Shown one piece after another: positions 1 through 14,500 of a stretch of DNA of 64,000 nt. Position 1 is the first letter of the stretch, and each line of letters starts with the position of its first letter. This DNA comes from Rhineura floridana (lineage: Eukaryota; Chordata; Lepidosauria; Squamata; Rhineuridae), in the NCBI RefSeq assembly GCF_030035675.1, contig NC_084480.1:251717981-251781980 (forward strand), written 5' to 3'. Below the pieces are notes generated by a model. The model did no database searches. It was not told where the DNA came from and was given only the letters and a program-made list of their open reading frames with translations. Position numbers and translations under genes: made by a program.

Positions 1-3000
1 GAGGCAAATGTGGTTGCTTCTTGGACACCAGTTTTATATGAAGTGTGGCCAGCACTCCTCTTATTCATGCATCTGGGAACCCTGATCTACAATCACACAT
101 CCTGCAGAAAATACAACTCCCCTATAAAAGCAACAAACACCTTAATTAGTTACATTCTGATGCTGTGCCCCTTAAATCCAAGCACAATTTAAGTATACCA
201 AATAAATAATATCATTGTCAGCTCAGTCTCTCTTCCAGAGCACTTAAAAAACAGTTCTGATCCCCCCTTGTTTGTTTGTTTGTGTAGTTAAGATAATCCC
301 TTTTGTTGTAACTCTATAATGGATGAATACATGCAGTATCTCATTAAAGAATTAATTAGAACCCAACAGACAGGTTAAACTTTTTGAACCACATCTGTTT
401 ATTTCTTTTTTAAAATTCTACATCAGTTGAAAGGGCAAAAGGGGACAAAGAGTGTACTGCAAAGTGACCTTGAGTGAGTCATTTTAATTTACCCTGTAGC
501 TTAGTGATCTATGAGAATTCAGAATATTATGCTGCCCAAACATATTGCCAATGCTGGAAGCTGAGCCTAATATTATCTGGAAACCAGGATATTATATGGC
601 CCAACAGCTATGAAATGTCTGCCATCTGAACAATATAGAAGAAAAAAGTAGTGTAAAAGCCTAAGCAATGAAAAGGCCCAGGCTTCACCCCTAGTGAAAC
701 TTTGCCAATGTTTGCAACAGTACTTGACAATGAGCATTAGACAGAACATACAAGAAATTTTATTTTGAAATAAAAGCAACTTTATTACTCTTGTACAAAA
801 TGTATTTAAAATATGAAATTAAACAAGATGTTTGCACAACTAGACAGTTATTGAAGAACACAGTTGGAAAGGACAAATCATTTTTCATTTTGACTCAAAG
901 CAGTTTGTTAGTGAGATAAACATAAAACATTATATTCACCTGTAGCATGTAAAGTTTTATAAATATTTAATACAAAGCTCTCAACTTTACATATTAATCA
1001 TACATTATTTTCTTTTTTTATCTCTCCCAGTTGGCCAATTTTGTAGCTCAAGGGGATTGCCTAGTCCAGTGGTTCTCAATATGTCTACTATCAGGGAACC
1101 TTTCCATATCAAGTAGTCTGCCACAGAGCCCCAGTGCATTTTAAAGGGGTGTTTGGCCACATTCTAGGGTACACACGTGGTTCATGTGGGATACTAACAA
1201 GGCCTATTATGCCTCATCATTGCCCCATGTGACCTGCACACTGCAATGGAAGATGGATAGTGGTTGACAATCTGACTTTCAGAGAGGCTTTTTCACCATG
1301 CTTGATCTTCTCATCAAGGTGTCTGTGAGAAACAAATACAGCTTGGAAAGGCACCAAATTTGCACACCACAGCAACAAAGAAACCCTATTAATAACATAG
1401 TTAAATGAAAGCTTTGCTAGATTTAAACAGTTACTTGTAATCTTTGTAATTCTACCAGTTTGTATCCAAATGCAGAGCAAGCAAATAGGGGAAACTAGTT
1501 AAGGGGGTAGGGAAACAACCCTGTCCAAAATGCTAAAAACAATAAACTAATAATACTTTGCATTTATATACAGCACTTCCCTGAGTGCCCAAACTACTTT
1601 ACATACAATGCCTCAGCACCAGCTTTAATATGGAGAGCAGTATTATTAGCCCACCAATTGTACTATGGAGGTCTGAAAGATAGCAAGTTCTCTAACATCA
1701 CCCATTAAATTTATGGCCAAGTTAAGCTTTGAACTGGGGGCATCTTGGCTCTTTTCACTCAGAGCAATTCTAACTCACAGATCCATTGGCTGGAGAGGGT
1801 TAGAACTGGGGGGTGGGTGAATGAGGACACAAATCTAAATCTACCCTATCTGTCCACCAGCAGCACAGACCAGCAGGGATTTGCAAGGGGCATATCATCT
1901 GCCACTTCATTCTCCACTTAGTATTGCACACTTCACCAGCACACTGCAACTCCTTTTATAAACATAACCTAAATTAAGGAAGCAGAGATGGTATTGCATG
2001 ATTTGATATGAAATTCATATTTTATTTCATTATGTTCTATACTTGGTAACATTTCTATTTTTTCATTTTCTTAATTTATCATTGGCTTTTTGCAATTTAA
2101 ATAGTTTTTTTAAAAAACCAGAATACATTTGTAAGACTTGCTTTGGCTTCAATAAACCATTCATTGATACAAGTCAGAATTAGCAGGGGATGGGGTGACA
2201 AATTCCAGAACCAGTCTGGTTTCCATTTTAAAATCATAAAGGTTCTCAAAGTGAAGTATTATTCTGGAGGCTTCCATTTTCTCCAATAATTTTGAATTGA
2301 ATCATCTTGGATATTTAGATGTTATAGAAATGAGGGGAAATAGCTGAATTAAAAACTTCTGTAATAGTCATACATACCAGTGAATACTCTTTTGGAGTTC
2401 TTTTTTTAAGTTGCTGCATTAGACTTATAGCTGTTGTGACTCAATGCAATAGCCATTAACACTGAAAAATGTGAAAGTAGTTAGGCTGTACATAGGCAGA
2501 TTTAAACTGGTGAGTGCCTAGCCCAAAACATAGAAAAACCCTTACTCGGTAGGGCTCTTTGCTACTTTAGTCAGCTTTCATTGTAGCAGAATTACTTCAG
2601 GATACCATATATTGATTTTTTGTTGCTTTAGATTTTGCTTACTGCACTGTATCTACTATCCAAACAATTCATATACTAAGCAGAATGGCCTCTACTTTTG
2701 TTTTTACTTCTTCTCAAAACTTAAAAAGAAACCAGCCAAACTGAGATTTCTCCCCTCTTTTCTTTTGTATCATTCTTGCCAGAAAAATACATAGAATGTA
2801 GTTTTGATATAATCCATTCATCTTGTTTCTGTTTCATCTTTTGCCTCAGTTTTTACTCTTTTTTTGTCAATTTCACTATAAGGGCCACAATTTAGCTAAG
2901 TTAGTCATTCCTGTCCCACTGAAGCCAATGCAAGAAAGTATTCATAACTAACTTAAATCCCAATTATTTCAATGGCACTTCATCATAATTAATGTTAGCC

Positions 3001-5368
3001 GATTCAGGGCTATGATTTCCAAAGCAGGGGCTGTTTATTACTAGCACTCACTGGTTTACATGGCTGTATGCAAGTGTTAAGTAGATGTACAAGTGACTTC
3101 AGAAATCTGTGCATTAGAAACCCAACCCCTGAAAATACCCAGATTCTACAACCTATATTTATTGATTTAAGGCTTTGTGATGATTTGCAACACTTTTTCA
3201 AAATCTTCTCTGGATTCTGCAGACCCAGAGAAAAATGTCTGTATTGCATGAAAGGCTATAAGACTAATAGGAGACAGAATAATTCAGAAACCAGTATCAT
3301 CAAAATAACAGTTTCTCTCCTCAGTGTTTTAAGATCTTAGTACACCAGAAGCAACCACTACTCATTGTTCTATACAAAGTTACAGCAATTTTCTGTCATT
3401 CTCCGATCAATGGTGTGTACATGTGCATAATAAAGCATGGAAGAAAAGCCCAAATGAAAGATATTAACTTGATGAGAATAAAACCCTTTCATTATAATTC
3501 TATTCATATCTAGTAAAGAGTTGCAGCCAGTATAACATTTGTTTTTTTAAAATCAGTGTTGTTGGAGTTTAATGTATAACAGGGAACTTCCAAACAGTAG
3601 CTGCAACATGCCTCCTTCTCATTATTTATCATTTCAAATTTCCAACATCATACACTTTTCTCAAATTCACTAACAAATTGTGTGTAGAGACATATTAAAA
3701 TATCGATCAGCATTTATTCCATCAGAACTGTACACAATGGGTATGTTCATGCATGCAAATGGAAAAGCGCTAGTCACCATGTGATAGTCAACACAGATCA
3801 TCCCTTCATTTCTCCCAGTTTAATTCCCCTCTTTGCCTAAGACAGGAGGAGGCAATAATGCCTGGATGCTAGCAGTTTCCCACAACTCATATCTATAATT
3901 TCAGTGTGGTTATCTTAACATTTTATAACACTCAGCAGTACTCATTAGGTGACTAGAGTGGCAAATATCACTATTATACCTGGAAAAAAATTAAAGTATT
4001 GGGTGAAACTGTGGTCTTTGCCACTGTTTTCAATGGCATGTGAATGTGAATATCACATTTTCATTTCTCTACTTATTGCTGCAGTGGTTTTGTATACACA
4101 TACTTAAGCTGGTAGATTTGGTGAACACAAAAATTCAGTATGAGGAAACAGTTTAGATGTGCTACATATATATATTGAAACATTTCCCTATTTCCCCCTC
4201 CTATTTTCTAAAGTAAGAGGTTTTGTCTAATTAATCTCATCTACCATATCATACACACTCCAGAGTGGCCCATGGAGCGGAGTGGAGCGGAGCCACAGAG
4301 TTGACCTCTTAACGCCAATGTCACTGTAGCTTATCTAGACATGGTTGGGAAGGAGGACAGCGCTGAGGATGGAGCTGTGTGGGCACACCGGCAGGTGTGT
4401 TAGATTGACTCAGTCAATATGCCTACATAACCCAACCGCACTACTGCCCTGCAACATCTAGGAATGCTAAAACAACAAAGTTGTTAGCAGGATAGCTCCA
4501 CTCTCCTACACAAGCCATTATATAAATACCAGTAATGAAGTCATTCTCTGAGCGCCAATCCTTATGTAATCAAAGCAGCACTGTCCATACTCAATAGGAA
4601 GGTTATCACAAGGCTTGGGGAGATTTTGAAGAAGAAGCAGCACTCCAAACAGCCCAGTGAGGTGTAAGCATGGTAAGTGGCTACAAAAAGATATCTGTCT
4701 GTTGGAGGGGGAGGACTGGAGGTAAGGGGGATATGGACTATACTGGGAAATGGTATGGCTAGTTAAAACCATAAACAAGATCACTCCACGCTGCAACATT
4801 TTGTTACAGGTCCCTTTTTTTAAAAAAAAATCAATTATTTAGATTCAAAATACAGTATACATATATAAAAGCCTTAGTTTTCTTAAGAATGCAAGAAATG
4901 AATAACTATTTTAACATTCAGCAATAGTATTTAGCATTTATTTCTATGAAACTAGAGGAAAGAATTAAGTGAATCAAACCAAACTTATCACCACCCAGAC
5001 CAAACAACCAGCAATTTTTGAAGCTTATTTCTTAAAATGGTAAATACACCTTGCCTTCCTGTAAAAGTAGATGCAGAGAAAAACAGAAAATCTGTTGCTA
5101 TTTTGAAAGCAGTTTGATTACGATATTGACTGTACATTTGGTTTAAAAAATATTTTCAATGTAAATCTAAGACAGTACACATATAGGTCAGATAGCATAC
5201 AGCACCCTGAAGTTTAGGTACAGAAAGCTTGATACTGACAAACCTAAGGTTAGAATGTATTCCGATTAACCACTCCCACCAGAAAGGGGGGAAAAAAACC
5301 AATATACTGTATTCAATTTGCTACCCTGGGGAAAGGGTGACTATTTTTGCGCACTGTTGTCAACACAC
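1..5368 (-). other. 3' UTR and downstream flank of desmocollin A
   Basis: No coding exon is seen. AATAAA signals on the minus strand occur at 4942-4937, 3718-3713, and as a close pair at 786-781 and 764-759, so the 3' UTR could be about 0.4, 1.7 or 4.6 kb long. The sequence alone does not decide. The rest is AT-rich unique DNA plus a MIR-like piece near 1.55-1.79 kb. A GGAGCGGAGTGGAGCGGAG stretch near 4275 is unexplained. Confidence 0.4.
1545..1790 (-). mobile_element. MIR-like SINE remnant
   Basis: On the minus strand the segment runs from a B-box-like AGTTCAAAGC region through CTAATAATACTGCTC, ATTGTATGTAAAGTA and GGGAAGTGCTGTATATAAAT. That order resembles the MIR core and 3' end. It is old and diverged; an L2-type tail is the alternative. 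Confidence 0.5.
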
Positions 5369-5566
5369 TTATCTCTTTACACAGGTTTCTGCTAATGTCC
5401 TAAATTTGGGTTCCAGATGATCTAAAAAGTCAAGTGCCTCTTCGTCTTGCTGATCAGTGCAGCAGCCTACAGAGCCAGCCGCAGATCCTCTTCCTTCATA
5501 GTTATATGGAATGACATAGTCTTCGGAATGCTTATGCTCTTCATCCTGTCCACACAGATACACCTT
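5369..5566 (-). CDS. DSC: Desmocollin A last exon: plakoglobin-binding C terminus ('a' isoform)
   Basis: After a TATGCAG acceptor the exon encodes [36 protein letters not shown], and [20 protein letters not shown], ending KR and TAA. This is the intracellular cadherin-like segment that binds plakoglobin. It is present only in the a form; the b exon stops translation before it. Confidence 0.96.
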   Translation of the reverse strand, partial: KVYLCGQDEEHKHSEDYVIPYNYEGRGSAAGSVGCCTDQQDEEALDFLDHLEPKFRTLAETCVKR

Positions 5567-8500
5567 CTGCATAGGGGGGGAAAAACTGTGTGTTACTTGT
5601 TTTCTTAAACTAACCTAAACATGACATAAAAATGATTTCGTTGATTTACCTTTCAATGTTTAATTTTTAATCAGAGTGTGTCCTCTAATGGGTTCCTATA
5701 TATAAAAAATGCACATAATTGGTCTATATCATTCATTCTATGAAGAATTTAATAAAAGCAGACTTCTACTGATCACATATGTAATAATCAAATGCAAATA
5801 ACTTCTTCATCAGTTTTTTAAAAACAGTGTTCAAAGAAAATGAGAGGCCTAGTTATATATTATTTATTGGGTTTTTTCTTATTTTTTATTTATACAAAAG
5901 AAGAAAAAAAGAACAGTACAATTGTTATCCTAAAAAAACCCACCCCCACCCTCCTGGTCTCATCAAACATGTTACATAGAGGAGAGTATTATAACCATCC
6001 TACACTAATGTTCACATTCCAAGAGATGCAAGTTGATAATCTTCAAGCAAACCATGAACGGATTAATGCCTGTGTGTGTGTGGGGGGGGGGAGATCTACT
6101 ATGTTCAGTTATATATTATTTTTTACAGGCAGGCTCAGCTTCTGGGGCCCAGTTCATAGCCTATACAGATTCTTAGGCTGCACAGCAGCATCTTCTATCA
6201 CCATTGGTCAATATTGGAAGAATACTGATCGATGAGGTCAAAGAGGAAAAAATCACTACAAAAAACTAGTTAAAATAAAGTAGATAGGCAAAACAAATAC
6301 CTGGTCAGATAGAACAGACTTTCTTTAAAAGTGTAACCATTCAAAAGCAGAGCAAAATTAACTTCTCTAAATCCAAACACTAAACTAAAGGATTGCTTTT
6401 AATGAATGATAATATTCCAAGCTGCAGGGCAATTTCAAAGTAAACTCTATATATTTTCTCAGAACTCCATAACTGTAGATTATTAATATTATATACAACT
6501 AAAAATGTGAGCTATGAATAATCAGCATGCTTACCTCAGTTAGGCGAGGGTGTGTAAAATTTTGCCATTCTGAATAACTGTATCTATATGTATCCATTGC
6601 AGACTGTCCATATCCCCTTCCAGATTCCAGTGTGTGGTGTCCAAGTCCTTTGACAGATTCTAAGGTGTGGTGTCCTCCTCCCTTGACTGATTCCAGTGTC
6701 TGGTGTCCTCCTCCCTTGACCATTTCAAAGCATTCCTGTCCTCCAGTTTTTACTCCAACAGCCCCTTGGTCACAAGTAACCACATTTCCTGTTTTCACAG
6801 GAAGTATATTGGGATCCTAAAAGAAAAAAACAGCAACAGAGATCGTTTAGGGTACTTGGGGAGAAAGTATAGGATGAAGACTCAGAGCTAATGTGGATGT
6901 TATGAGAATCATGAAAATCTCAGCCCTGTCATTCAGTGCGGGATGCTGTTGTGGCAGCCGGCCTCAGGCAGCAACAAGAAAGCTCTTCTCCCCTGTCCAT
7001 GATTTTGCTCTTGTGGAACCAGGCATGTCCCCTGGTGTTCCTGTGGGAGCTTGGACAGGGGGATGGGGTAGGCTTAGGCCTTAACGGTCACAGTCCAATC
7101 CCAATGGGTAATGATGCCTGGCTTGGCAACATCAATGATAGTTTATTGGCTTGATTGCAGCAGCAGGTGAGGTTGGGAAGCACTGCTCCTCTCCCTTGTG
7201 ACAGAAATGGCATTGGCCAGGATCAAATATAAGGGGGACACCCCCATAAGGAGTCTAGTGGGGATACGCACAGGCCATGCCCCTAGTTCGGGAGGAGCCA
7301 GGACCTCTCCATCACGCACTTCCCCACTAATTACCCAGCAAGATCTCAAGGGCATGGCCTGTGACACAATGCAGTCTAAAGCTGGTGAATGCCTAAGGTG
7401 GCACCCCAACTGGCTAGTTGGGGTCAAACATTGCTACAGCAAGGGCTGTCAGAATGAAACCAGATCCTTGCCCTACTGCCATGCCAATCCCACAATCAAT
7501 AAAGTTGTGGCCTGGTTCAATCCATTAAATGTTGTATATTCCCCATGGCTGGTGGGACATCCTGCGACTGCCTCACAAACATGGGATGTAATTTTGGCTT
7601 CCATATTCCCTGGTGAGTATTCAGCCTTTCCGGCACGTATCGAGCTTGTTCCATGCAGACTTACAATGGAAACAAAACAAATCAAATCAAATCAAACATC
7701 CCTGACTTCGCTTAACATGAAGCAATAGCCCATTTTCCCCCCACCACTTACATTTGTGATAGACACAAACAACTTCTTTGGTCCACAGATAAATGGAATT
7801 AGGAAATTCCCCAACTTTGAAGTCCCACCTTCGCCCAAATATCTTAGTGTAGATTTCAGGGTTGGAGTCATTGTTCTGTGTTACAACTATATTCACATGT
7901 CAGGTGGTCCAGCAAAGGACGAACAAGCTCCATGAAAATGCAGAAAAGTAAGTGACTAGGAGTAACCTGACACTTAAGCATAGAAAGTGCAGCCCAATCT
8001 GACCTGTTCAATTATGGTCAGAATGGGTGTATATGCTAAAAGCTTTCTCTTTGCTTGAAAAATTCAAATACTTTTTACTGAAATAATAAGCAGCTTCCCA
8101 ATAAGCAAGGATGGTAGCTAATGCTAAGTACACTTCATATTCTTATTTGAATGATTAAATTTTTTGCTAAATTCAGTTCTCTTATCTGAACTCGTTAAGA
8201 ATTAATGTCAAGTGTTTTTTACTATCTACTAAAGGAAACTGTCACACCCTATGATGCCTTAAACATGATGCCTGAACGTAAACACTGGTTTTCAAATTAA
8301 CACAGCAACCAGCCATACAGTCATCCTATTTTTGATTCTTGAGAGTAACTGGCTGGGATATCATCGGATCTGTAATAGTTCCAACATTCAAAGTGCAACT
8401 AATTCCCTCTCCTCACTCCTTATAACCTTTTGTCCCCATTCTTCTTCTTTACTTGCCTTAAAAACTAAGGTAACTTCTTTTTACTGACTCTGTTCCTTCT

Positions 8501-11500
8501 GCCAAACTATAAATTACATTAAAAATGGCTTTTAAAGAAAATGCTTATTACTGGCATTTTATTTTGAAGGAAAAGCAGCTATGTGGAGTCCTGATCCAGT
8601 GGTGCAAACCCAATATGGATTGGAGGACATCTGCAAAAAATCATTTCCCCCAGTACTATTTGCTCCCCGAATTGTGACAATGCCTTTAGGGCCAAATAGC
8701 AGCCAGGAGGCTGGTAGAATACCAGTGCAGAGGAAGGTTTTCTTTTTCTTTTTTCAAATGTTTAATATTGCATGTAGTTTGCCTCTATCTCCCTCCCCTT
8801 TCCCTATAATTAGAATACCTTAGCTCTCTGATCCATCTCCATCTTAGACCTCTCTAGTTTGGTGTTTAAACAACATCTCTGCTATCTTTTCGGAGCCTTT
8901 TGAAGACTTTCCTCTTCCAACAAGCCTTTTAGGTTGAGACCTATCCCAGTCTGCGTCTGTGTTAGAATTGCTTAAGATGTTTTTAATGTTTTTAACCGTT
9001 TTTAAAAGTTGTTTTTTTAATGTTTTTAATGCTGTTTTGTTTTAATGTATTTTAAGATCTGTTTTTATGATGTTTTAAAGTGTTTTTAGCGCTTTGTTCG
9101 CCGCCCTGGGCTCTTGCTGGGAGGAAGGGTGGGATACAAATGAAATAATAAATAAATAAATAAATAAAATAAACATTAAAAACCTTTTCACTTTCTCAAA
9201 TTGAGTCCCTCCTTCCCTCTCCTCTCCCTTTATGTCAAGAATAGAAGGCATCTAATGCCCCAGAAATAAATACAGAATATGACTTACCATTACTTCTTCT
9301 CCAGGTGCTTCAGTGTTTGATATGATTAAGTTCTGATTAGCTAAATCATCACACACATGCTTACTAGTACTCATAGGGGCAGCACCCCAGCAGCTACAAA
9401 GTGTTATCAGGATTACTGGGGGGAGGGAGAAGAGAAACAGACATAGTAAGACATGAGTGCATTATTATTAGTGTTTTATTTATTAATTACATTTTTACCA
9501 TGTTCTTCCTCCAAGGAGGGCAGTATACACAGTCCATTCTGCTTCCCCCTTTTATCCACACAATATCCTCATGAGATAGTTTAAGATGACAGAAAGTTTT
9601 GTGGCTGACAGGGGATTTGAACTGGGGTCTCACCAATCTAAGTCAAGCACTCTTAACCACCACCCACATTGGTTGTCTATGTATGCTCAGAGCAAATACC
9701 AAATACATTTGCTTCAAAGTAAGCTCCACACTAGCTTCAGTAGAACTTGTTTCTAAGAAGTATATGTAAGAAAGACATACAAGTGCCATTTACTCTGTGA
9801 CAAGCAAAGTCTTGCTTTAGATACTGTGCTAGTGTTCTCTTTTACTTAGAGGGCTAATTCAGACATAGCACCACACTGTTGATTAGAGCTATATGTATGA
9901 GTCACAGCAAACCTCAATCTTGTGGAGATCTTTGCATGCACCTTAGGTGATCAGAAGCATTTACTTCTAGTAAACTTCCTTTAATGTTGGAGAGGCACTT
10001 GCTTCCAGCAATACAGCTGTGGGAAGGTGACCACTAGCAACCACAATTTCTGGCTTAATCCACTAGCAACCACAATTTCTGGCTTAGTTTAACAAAGCTT
10101 AGTTTATGTATTGCAATATAAACAGTAAAAAAGAGGCAATTTTTCATTACATAAAAAAACCTCACAAACTGTTGCAGTATTTAAGAATCATAACAAGCTT
10201 CAGCATTTTCCTCAAGTTAAGGTCAAGGCAAACAATTTCAAATATATCCATCTCCTTATTTAAACAAGCACTATAGTAGACCTCAGAAACAAAAACAGAG
10301 ACTAATCAAATAATCTGGTAGATGTCTGAAAGTAATTTAAATGCTCAATCTTATTCAGTGAAAATATGCAGAGCTCTGTCTCCAATATATTCTTTTAGTA
10401 GGAAGGGAGGAATCAGACAAAAACCCCTATTTCCACCATCCCAAAATGCCTATCTCTGGGATTCTAGCATATAAATAATGCCTCCATGCTCACATCAATA
10501 GGACGGGAACTGGGAGCAAGGCAGAGAACTGCTAGCTATATTGGGATGGCTGTGCTTTTAAAGGAAGGAACCTCGATGGGTCTTTCAGAGTCTGAAGTGC
10601 AGTTGTAGCTTAGTGTAGCGAAAGAGTTTTGCGAACTTCAGATATCAGAAGCAATCTCAGAATCTTATAATATGCCCCTTCAACTTGACATTCATGCCAT
10701 ATGTTGCATTTCATATAAAAAGAGTAATTATGCTTACATAACAGCAATAATGATCCCAAAATCATCGCAAGAATGGCCCAAAGACCAAGAGTAACATTAG
10801 GTGTCCGCTGTGGAAATGGTACTCGTGGTGTATAAGTACAGTCACTAGGGGTGGTACAATCACACAGTAAAATGAAAACTTTAGAGATTCCAGAGTGGCC
10901 TTCAGCATCAGTTACCATGACCTCAACTGTGTATTCACCATCTGCTAAATTAGCTGCTGGTTCCAGGTATGCAGATTTTTCTGTAATAAAAAAAACAGTG
11001 ATGAACATTATTTCAAAATATTAGTTTAATAACTACATAAGTAAATTTTTAGAAATAAGATACACACCATCATGTTGTGTCAGTCTCCATTGTGGGTCAT
11101 TAATTGAAAATGAGAACCTTTCTCTAGGACCTTCTGAATCAGCATCCACGGCAGTAATACAAACTGGTTTTCTGTCTCTACAAATTACGTAGTTTCTATT
11201 GACAATCACTGGGAAATTATCATTCTCATTTAACAGATTAATCACTAGTGTTCCAGTGCCTGTTTTACCACCTAGGAAATACAAAGAATTTTAGTGACAC
11301 GGCCTTACAGTTTAATGCTATTTACAAGCTTTAAATAAAGATTGTCTTCATCCTACCCATGTTAATGAGTTATAATGAGAAACCTTGCACTTCTGAAATT
11401 ATAAACGTTACTTCCATGGGAATACTGCTGTGATAGGCAGCAGTTCACAACAGATATTTGTATGAAAACCCTGACAATGGAATCTGAGATTGATTCAGTA

Positions 11501-14500
11501 GGAGAAGCTGTGCCAGGGTGGGTCCCACCACCTCTCAATACTTAAAATTAATTAGAAGGCATTTCAAGTTGCTATTTCATTTTTGTGCCTGCACATCATT
11601 CATTAGAAATGGCAAACCTTTTGTAATTAACAGAAAAATAAAACAGCTCCTGTCTTTGACACAGAAGCCTGGGAAAGTTGTGCATGCCCCAAAGGACAAA
11701 GGCATGTGTCCATATCATATAAATGGAGTGACCTTTACAAGAACAAATGCAGAGCCTTGAGAAATGCACACAAGAGTTTGTGCACTCATTCCAGGCCCTT
11801 TGGAAACAAAAGGATTAATTCCTGAATGGCAATATTTTTTTGTAAAGTATGCCAGTTATATTTTTGTACTGCTACTTTTATGACTGAGCTGTGCTTGCTC
11901 TATAAGCCTAATATTTGGATTTTAATAAGTTTGATATGCTGTTGATGCCATGTAATATTTTATGACATTATACTACTACTACTACTAATAATAATAATAA
12001 TAATAATAATAATGTGTGTAGCCCACGATGAAATCATCAGTGAAAGGGAAGGATATAAATTTAATAAATAAAATCAACATTTTATAACTATTTATGAATC
12101 ACCTTTTTATTTTTTTCCTAGGCCTTTGGGTCTGCTGTGGTTTTAGTCATGACTTGTGTTATGCCACCCTTGATTCTTTCTGGGATATAAATTTAATAAT
12201 AAATAAATGGCTTCATGTCATCTTGAGTGGCAGGGGGCCAGAGCAACATGACACGTTGGAGAAAAAAATGTAACAATAAAACACTGATAGATCAAAAAGA
12301 TCCCATACAATGAAAGAAACCTTGGATACTGCCATTTTAATAGTTAAATATACTTAGGAGTAACCTCCTAAGACACCTTTCCTATTAACATCTGTGTTTA
12401 AATCTGCGGTATTTTAAAAGCAAACAATGCATTTCATGGGAGGGTTTAAAAATATATTTTGTGCCAGTGCAAGAAGTTAAGGGAGTAATCCTAACTATGG
12501 GAAGCTACCATAATTTACACCATCTTAAATTAAGCTGGCATAAACTATGCCAGATCCACACCCCATTCAGGAGCAAGCCTGGCAGAGGGAGAGCAAGCCT
12601 TTAAAATAGAGTGTGACTTACACCATCCTTTTTGTCGGTGTATCTTCTGCTGGGTTTCCAGGTCATATGACTAAAGAGAATGGGATTAAGATCCAGTGTG
12701 AAGTCCACCCCATCCCACCCCCTTTCCAGAATGCCCCTTTTGGGGGACTTGTACAAGCCTCAGCTGAGCCAGATTCAGCTGAACCCCAGCTGAGTTGCAA
12801 TGAAGGATTTACACCAGCATAGCCCCAGCTGAATCAGGGTTCACCCAGCTGTGCTGGAGATCTGCTGAATCCTAACTTGCTCATCCTTGTGGATCTTGAG
12901 TTTGGATTGCTTCATAAGTTAATATTGTTAAAATAAATGTAAAGAAGTTCATGTGGGACATGATTTCTTTAAAAAATAACAAAAACAAGGATACAGTAAC
13001 AAACAAGGATAACTAATTGGCTTGAAAGTCAACGACCAACAACCGAATGCCCCCATTGTTTTGAGGGGGAAGGGGAAGAAATACTAAAGGAAAAGGTTGC
13101 ATCCAAAGATGTAGTAGTATATGTTACAACAGATTATGGTGAAATCCTACAGGTGAGTGGCTGTGGGAACAGCCCAAGTGCTGTTCCACGAATAGAAAGG
13201 GTGGCCCACCAGCATTATGTGCTTATGCTGCCAGAGGTCCCCTGGTATGCCCATGGAGAGCTCTGCAGCTGTAGATGTCCTGCCAACATTGGTGTTCTGC
13301 CAACGATGTGGTCCAAAATGTCACATTCTGGAAATTGCTGCAGATCTGGAAGCTTGTAGTGGCTAGCTGCTACTGAGCCCAATTCAAGTTAATGGGTTTT
13401 GATGTAACACATCCTGAATGGCTTCAGGCCTAGCTATCTGAAGGAACATATCTCCCTGTACTGTTCTGCATGCTAATTGAGTTCTGCCTATGAGCTGAGA
13501 TCTAGAGAGGCCCATCTGCTTACACCATCAGCAAAAAAAGCACAGGCTACCAGAACTCAAAATAGAGCCTTTTCTGTAGTGGCACCCTCACTGTGGAACA
13601 TCCTTCCCCCAAAAGTTAGGTGCCAACATTTACTAGTTTCCTCAGCAGGTGAAAACATTTTATGTTGTCAGGCCTTTTAAGTTATCTGCATTGGACTTTA
13701 CTGCTGTGTTACAAATGAAGGGATGTGTATATTGAATTTTATAATGTGAACTGTAGATATTATCAATGTTTTATTGGTTGGTTTTAAGTAGTTTTTGTAT
13801 AGTGTGGCCCACCCCGAGATAATTTTATGATGAAGGACAGGATATAAATTTTATAATGAACATAGGAAGCTGCTTTATACAGAGTCACATCACTGGTCCA
13901 TCAAGTTCAGTACTGTCTACACTGACTGGCAGCAGCTTTCCAAGATTTCTGGCAGGAGTCTTTTCCATCCTTACCTGTAAAGGTCAGGGATTGAACCTGG
14001 GATGTTCTGTGTGCAAAGCAGATAATCTACCACTCATTCCCCCCTTATGCCCCCAACATGCCCCCCAAAAGACCCAAAACTATGCTCACTCTGGGAGTGG
14101 CAGTGTAATTTCCCTTGCTTCCACTGAAGTCAATAGGAGGGAGGGGAGGAGAAAGAAGAAATGGAACAAAAAGCTGCTCCTTCACCTCCCGCCCTAGCTG
14201 TAGCTGACAAGGATGGCTCCAGATGTGCTAACCCCTTACTACAGATTCTCTCCCCATAGATGCACACACAGGTTGTACTCTAGATTAATTATGGCATTTC
14301 ATACTCTTACTTATGGTATTTGATGATACTCACTTCGGTCTGTTGCAGAGACTGTTACGTTACACTGGTAGCGTCTCATCTGTGGGTCATCCCTGTCTAA
14401 AAGTCTAGTGGTTCTGATCTGACCTACATTGTCGATGGTGACCCAATTACATGGATCATTTATTATTCCATAGCTGTTAGGAACAAATATAGCTGTTAGG

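Larger units (their letters stand above)
6817..9287 (-). other. Intron 14 of desmocollin A
   Basis: It holds the unclassified element at about 6.94-7.66 kb and an L2-like LINE tail at 8.84-9.17 kb. The remainder (7.7-8.8 kb) shows no gene or recognisable repeat. Confidence 0.7.
9416..10737 (-). other. Intron 13 of desmocollin A
   Basis: Besides the SINE at its start it contains a 29-bp direct duplication at 10031-10087. The rest is AT-rich and shows nothing further. Confidence 0.7.
11272..14333 (-). other. Intron 11 of desmocollin A
   Basis: This 3.1-kb intron holds LINE tails at 11.86-12.23 and 13.43-13.85 kb, a trinucleotide run at about 11.98-12.01 kb and a SINE at 13.86-14.05 kb. The stretch 12.25-13.43 kb shows no gene. 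Confidence 0.7.

Noticed and set aside
7198-7728. 176-codon open frame on the plus strand
   Set aside because: It lies inside an intron of desmocollin A on the other strand, shows no known domain or exon-like borders, and falls within a repeat-like block.
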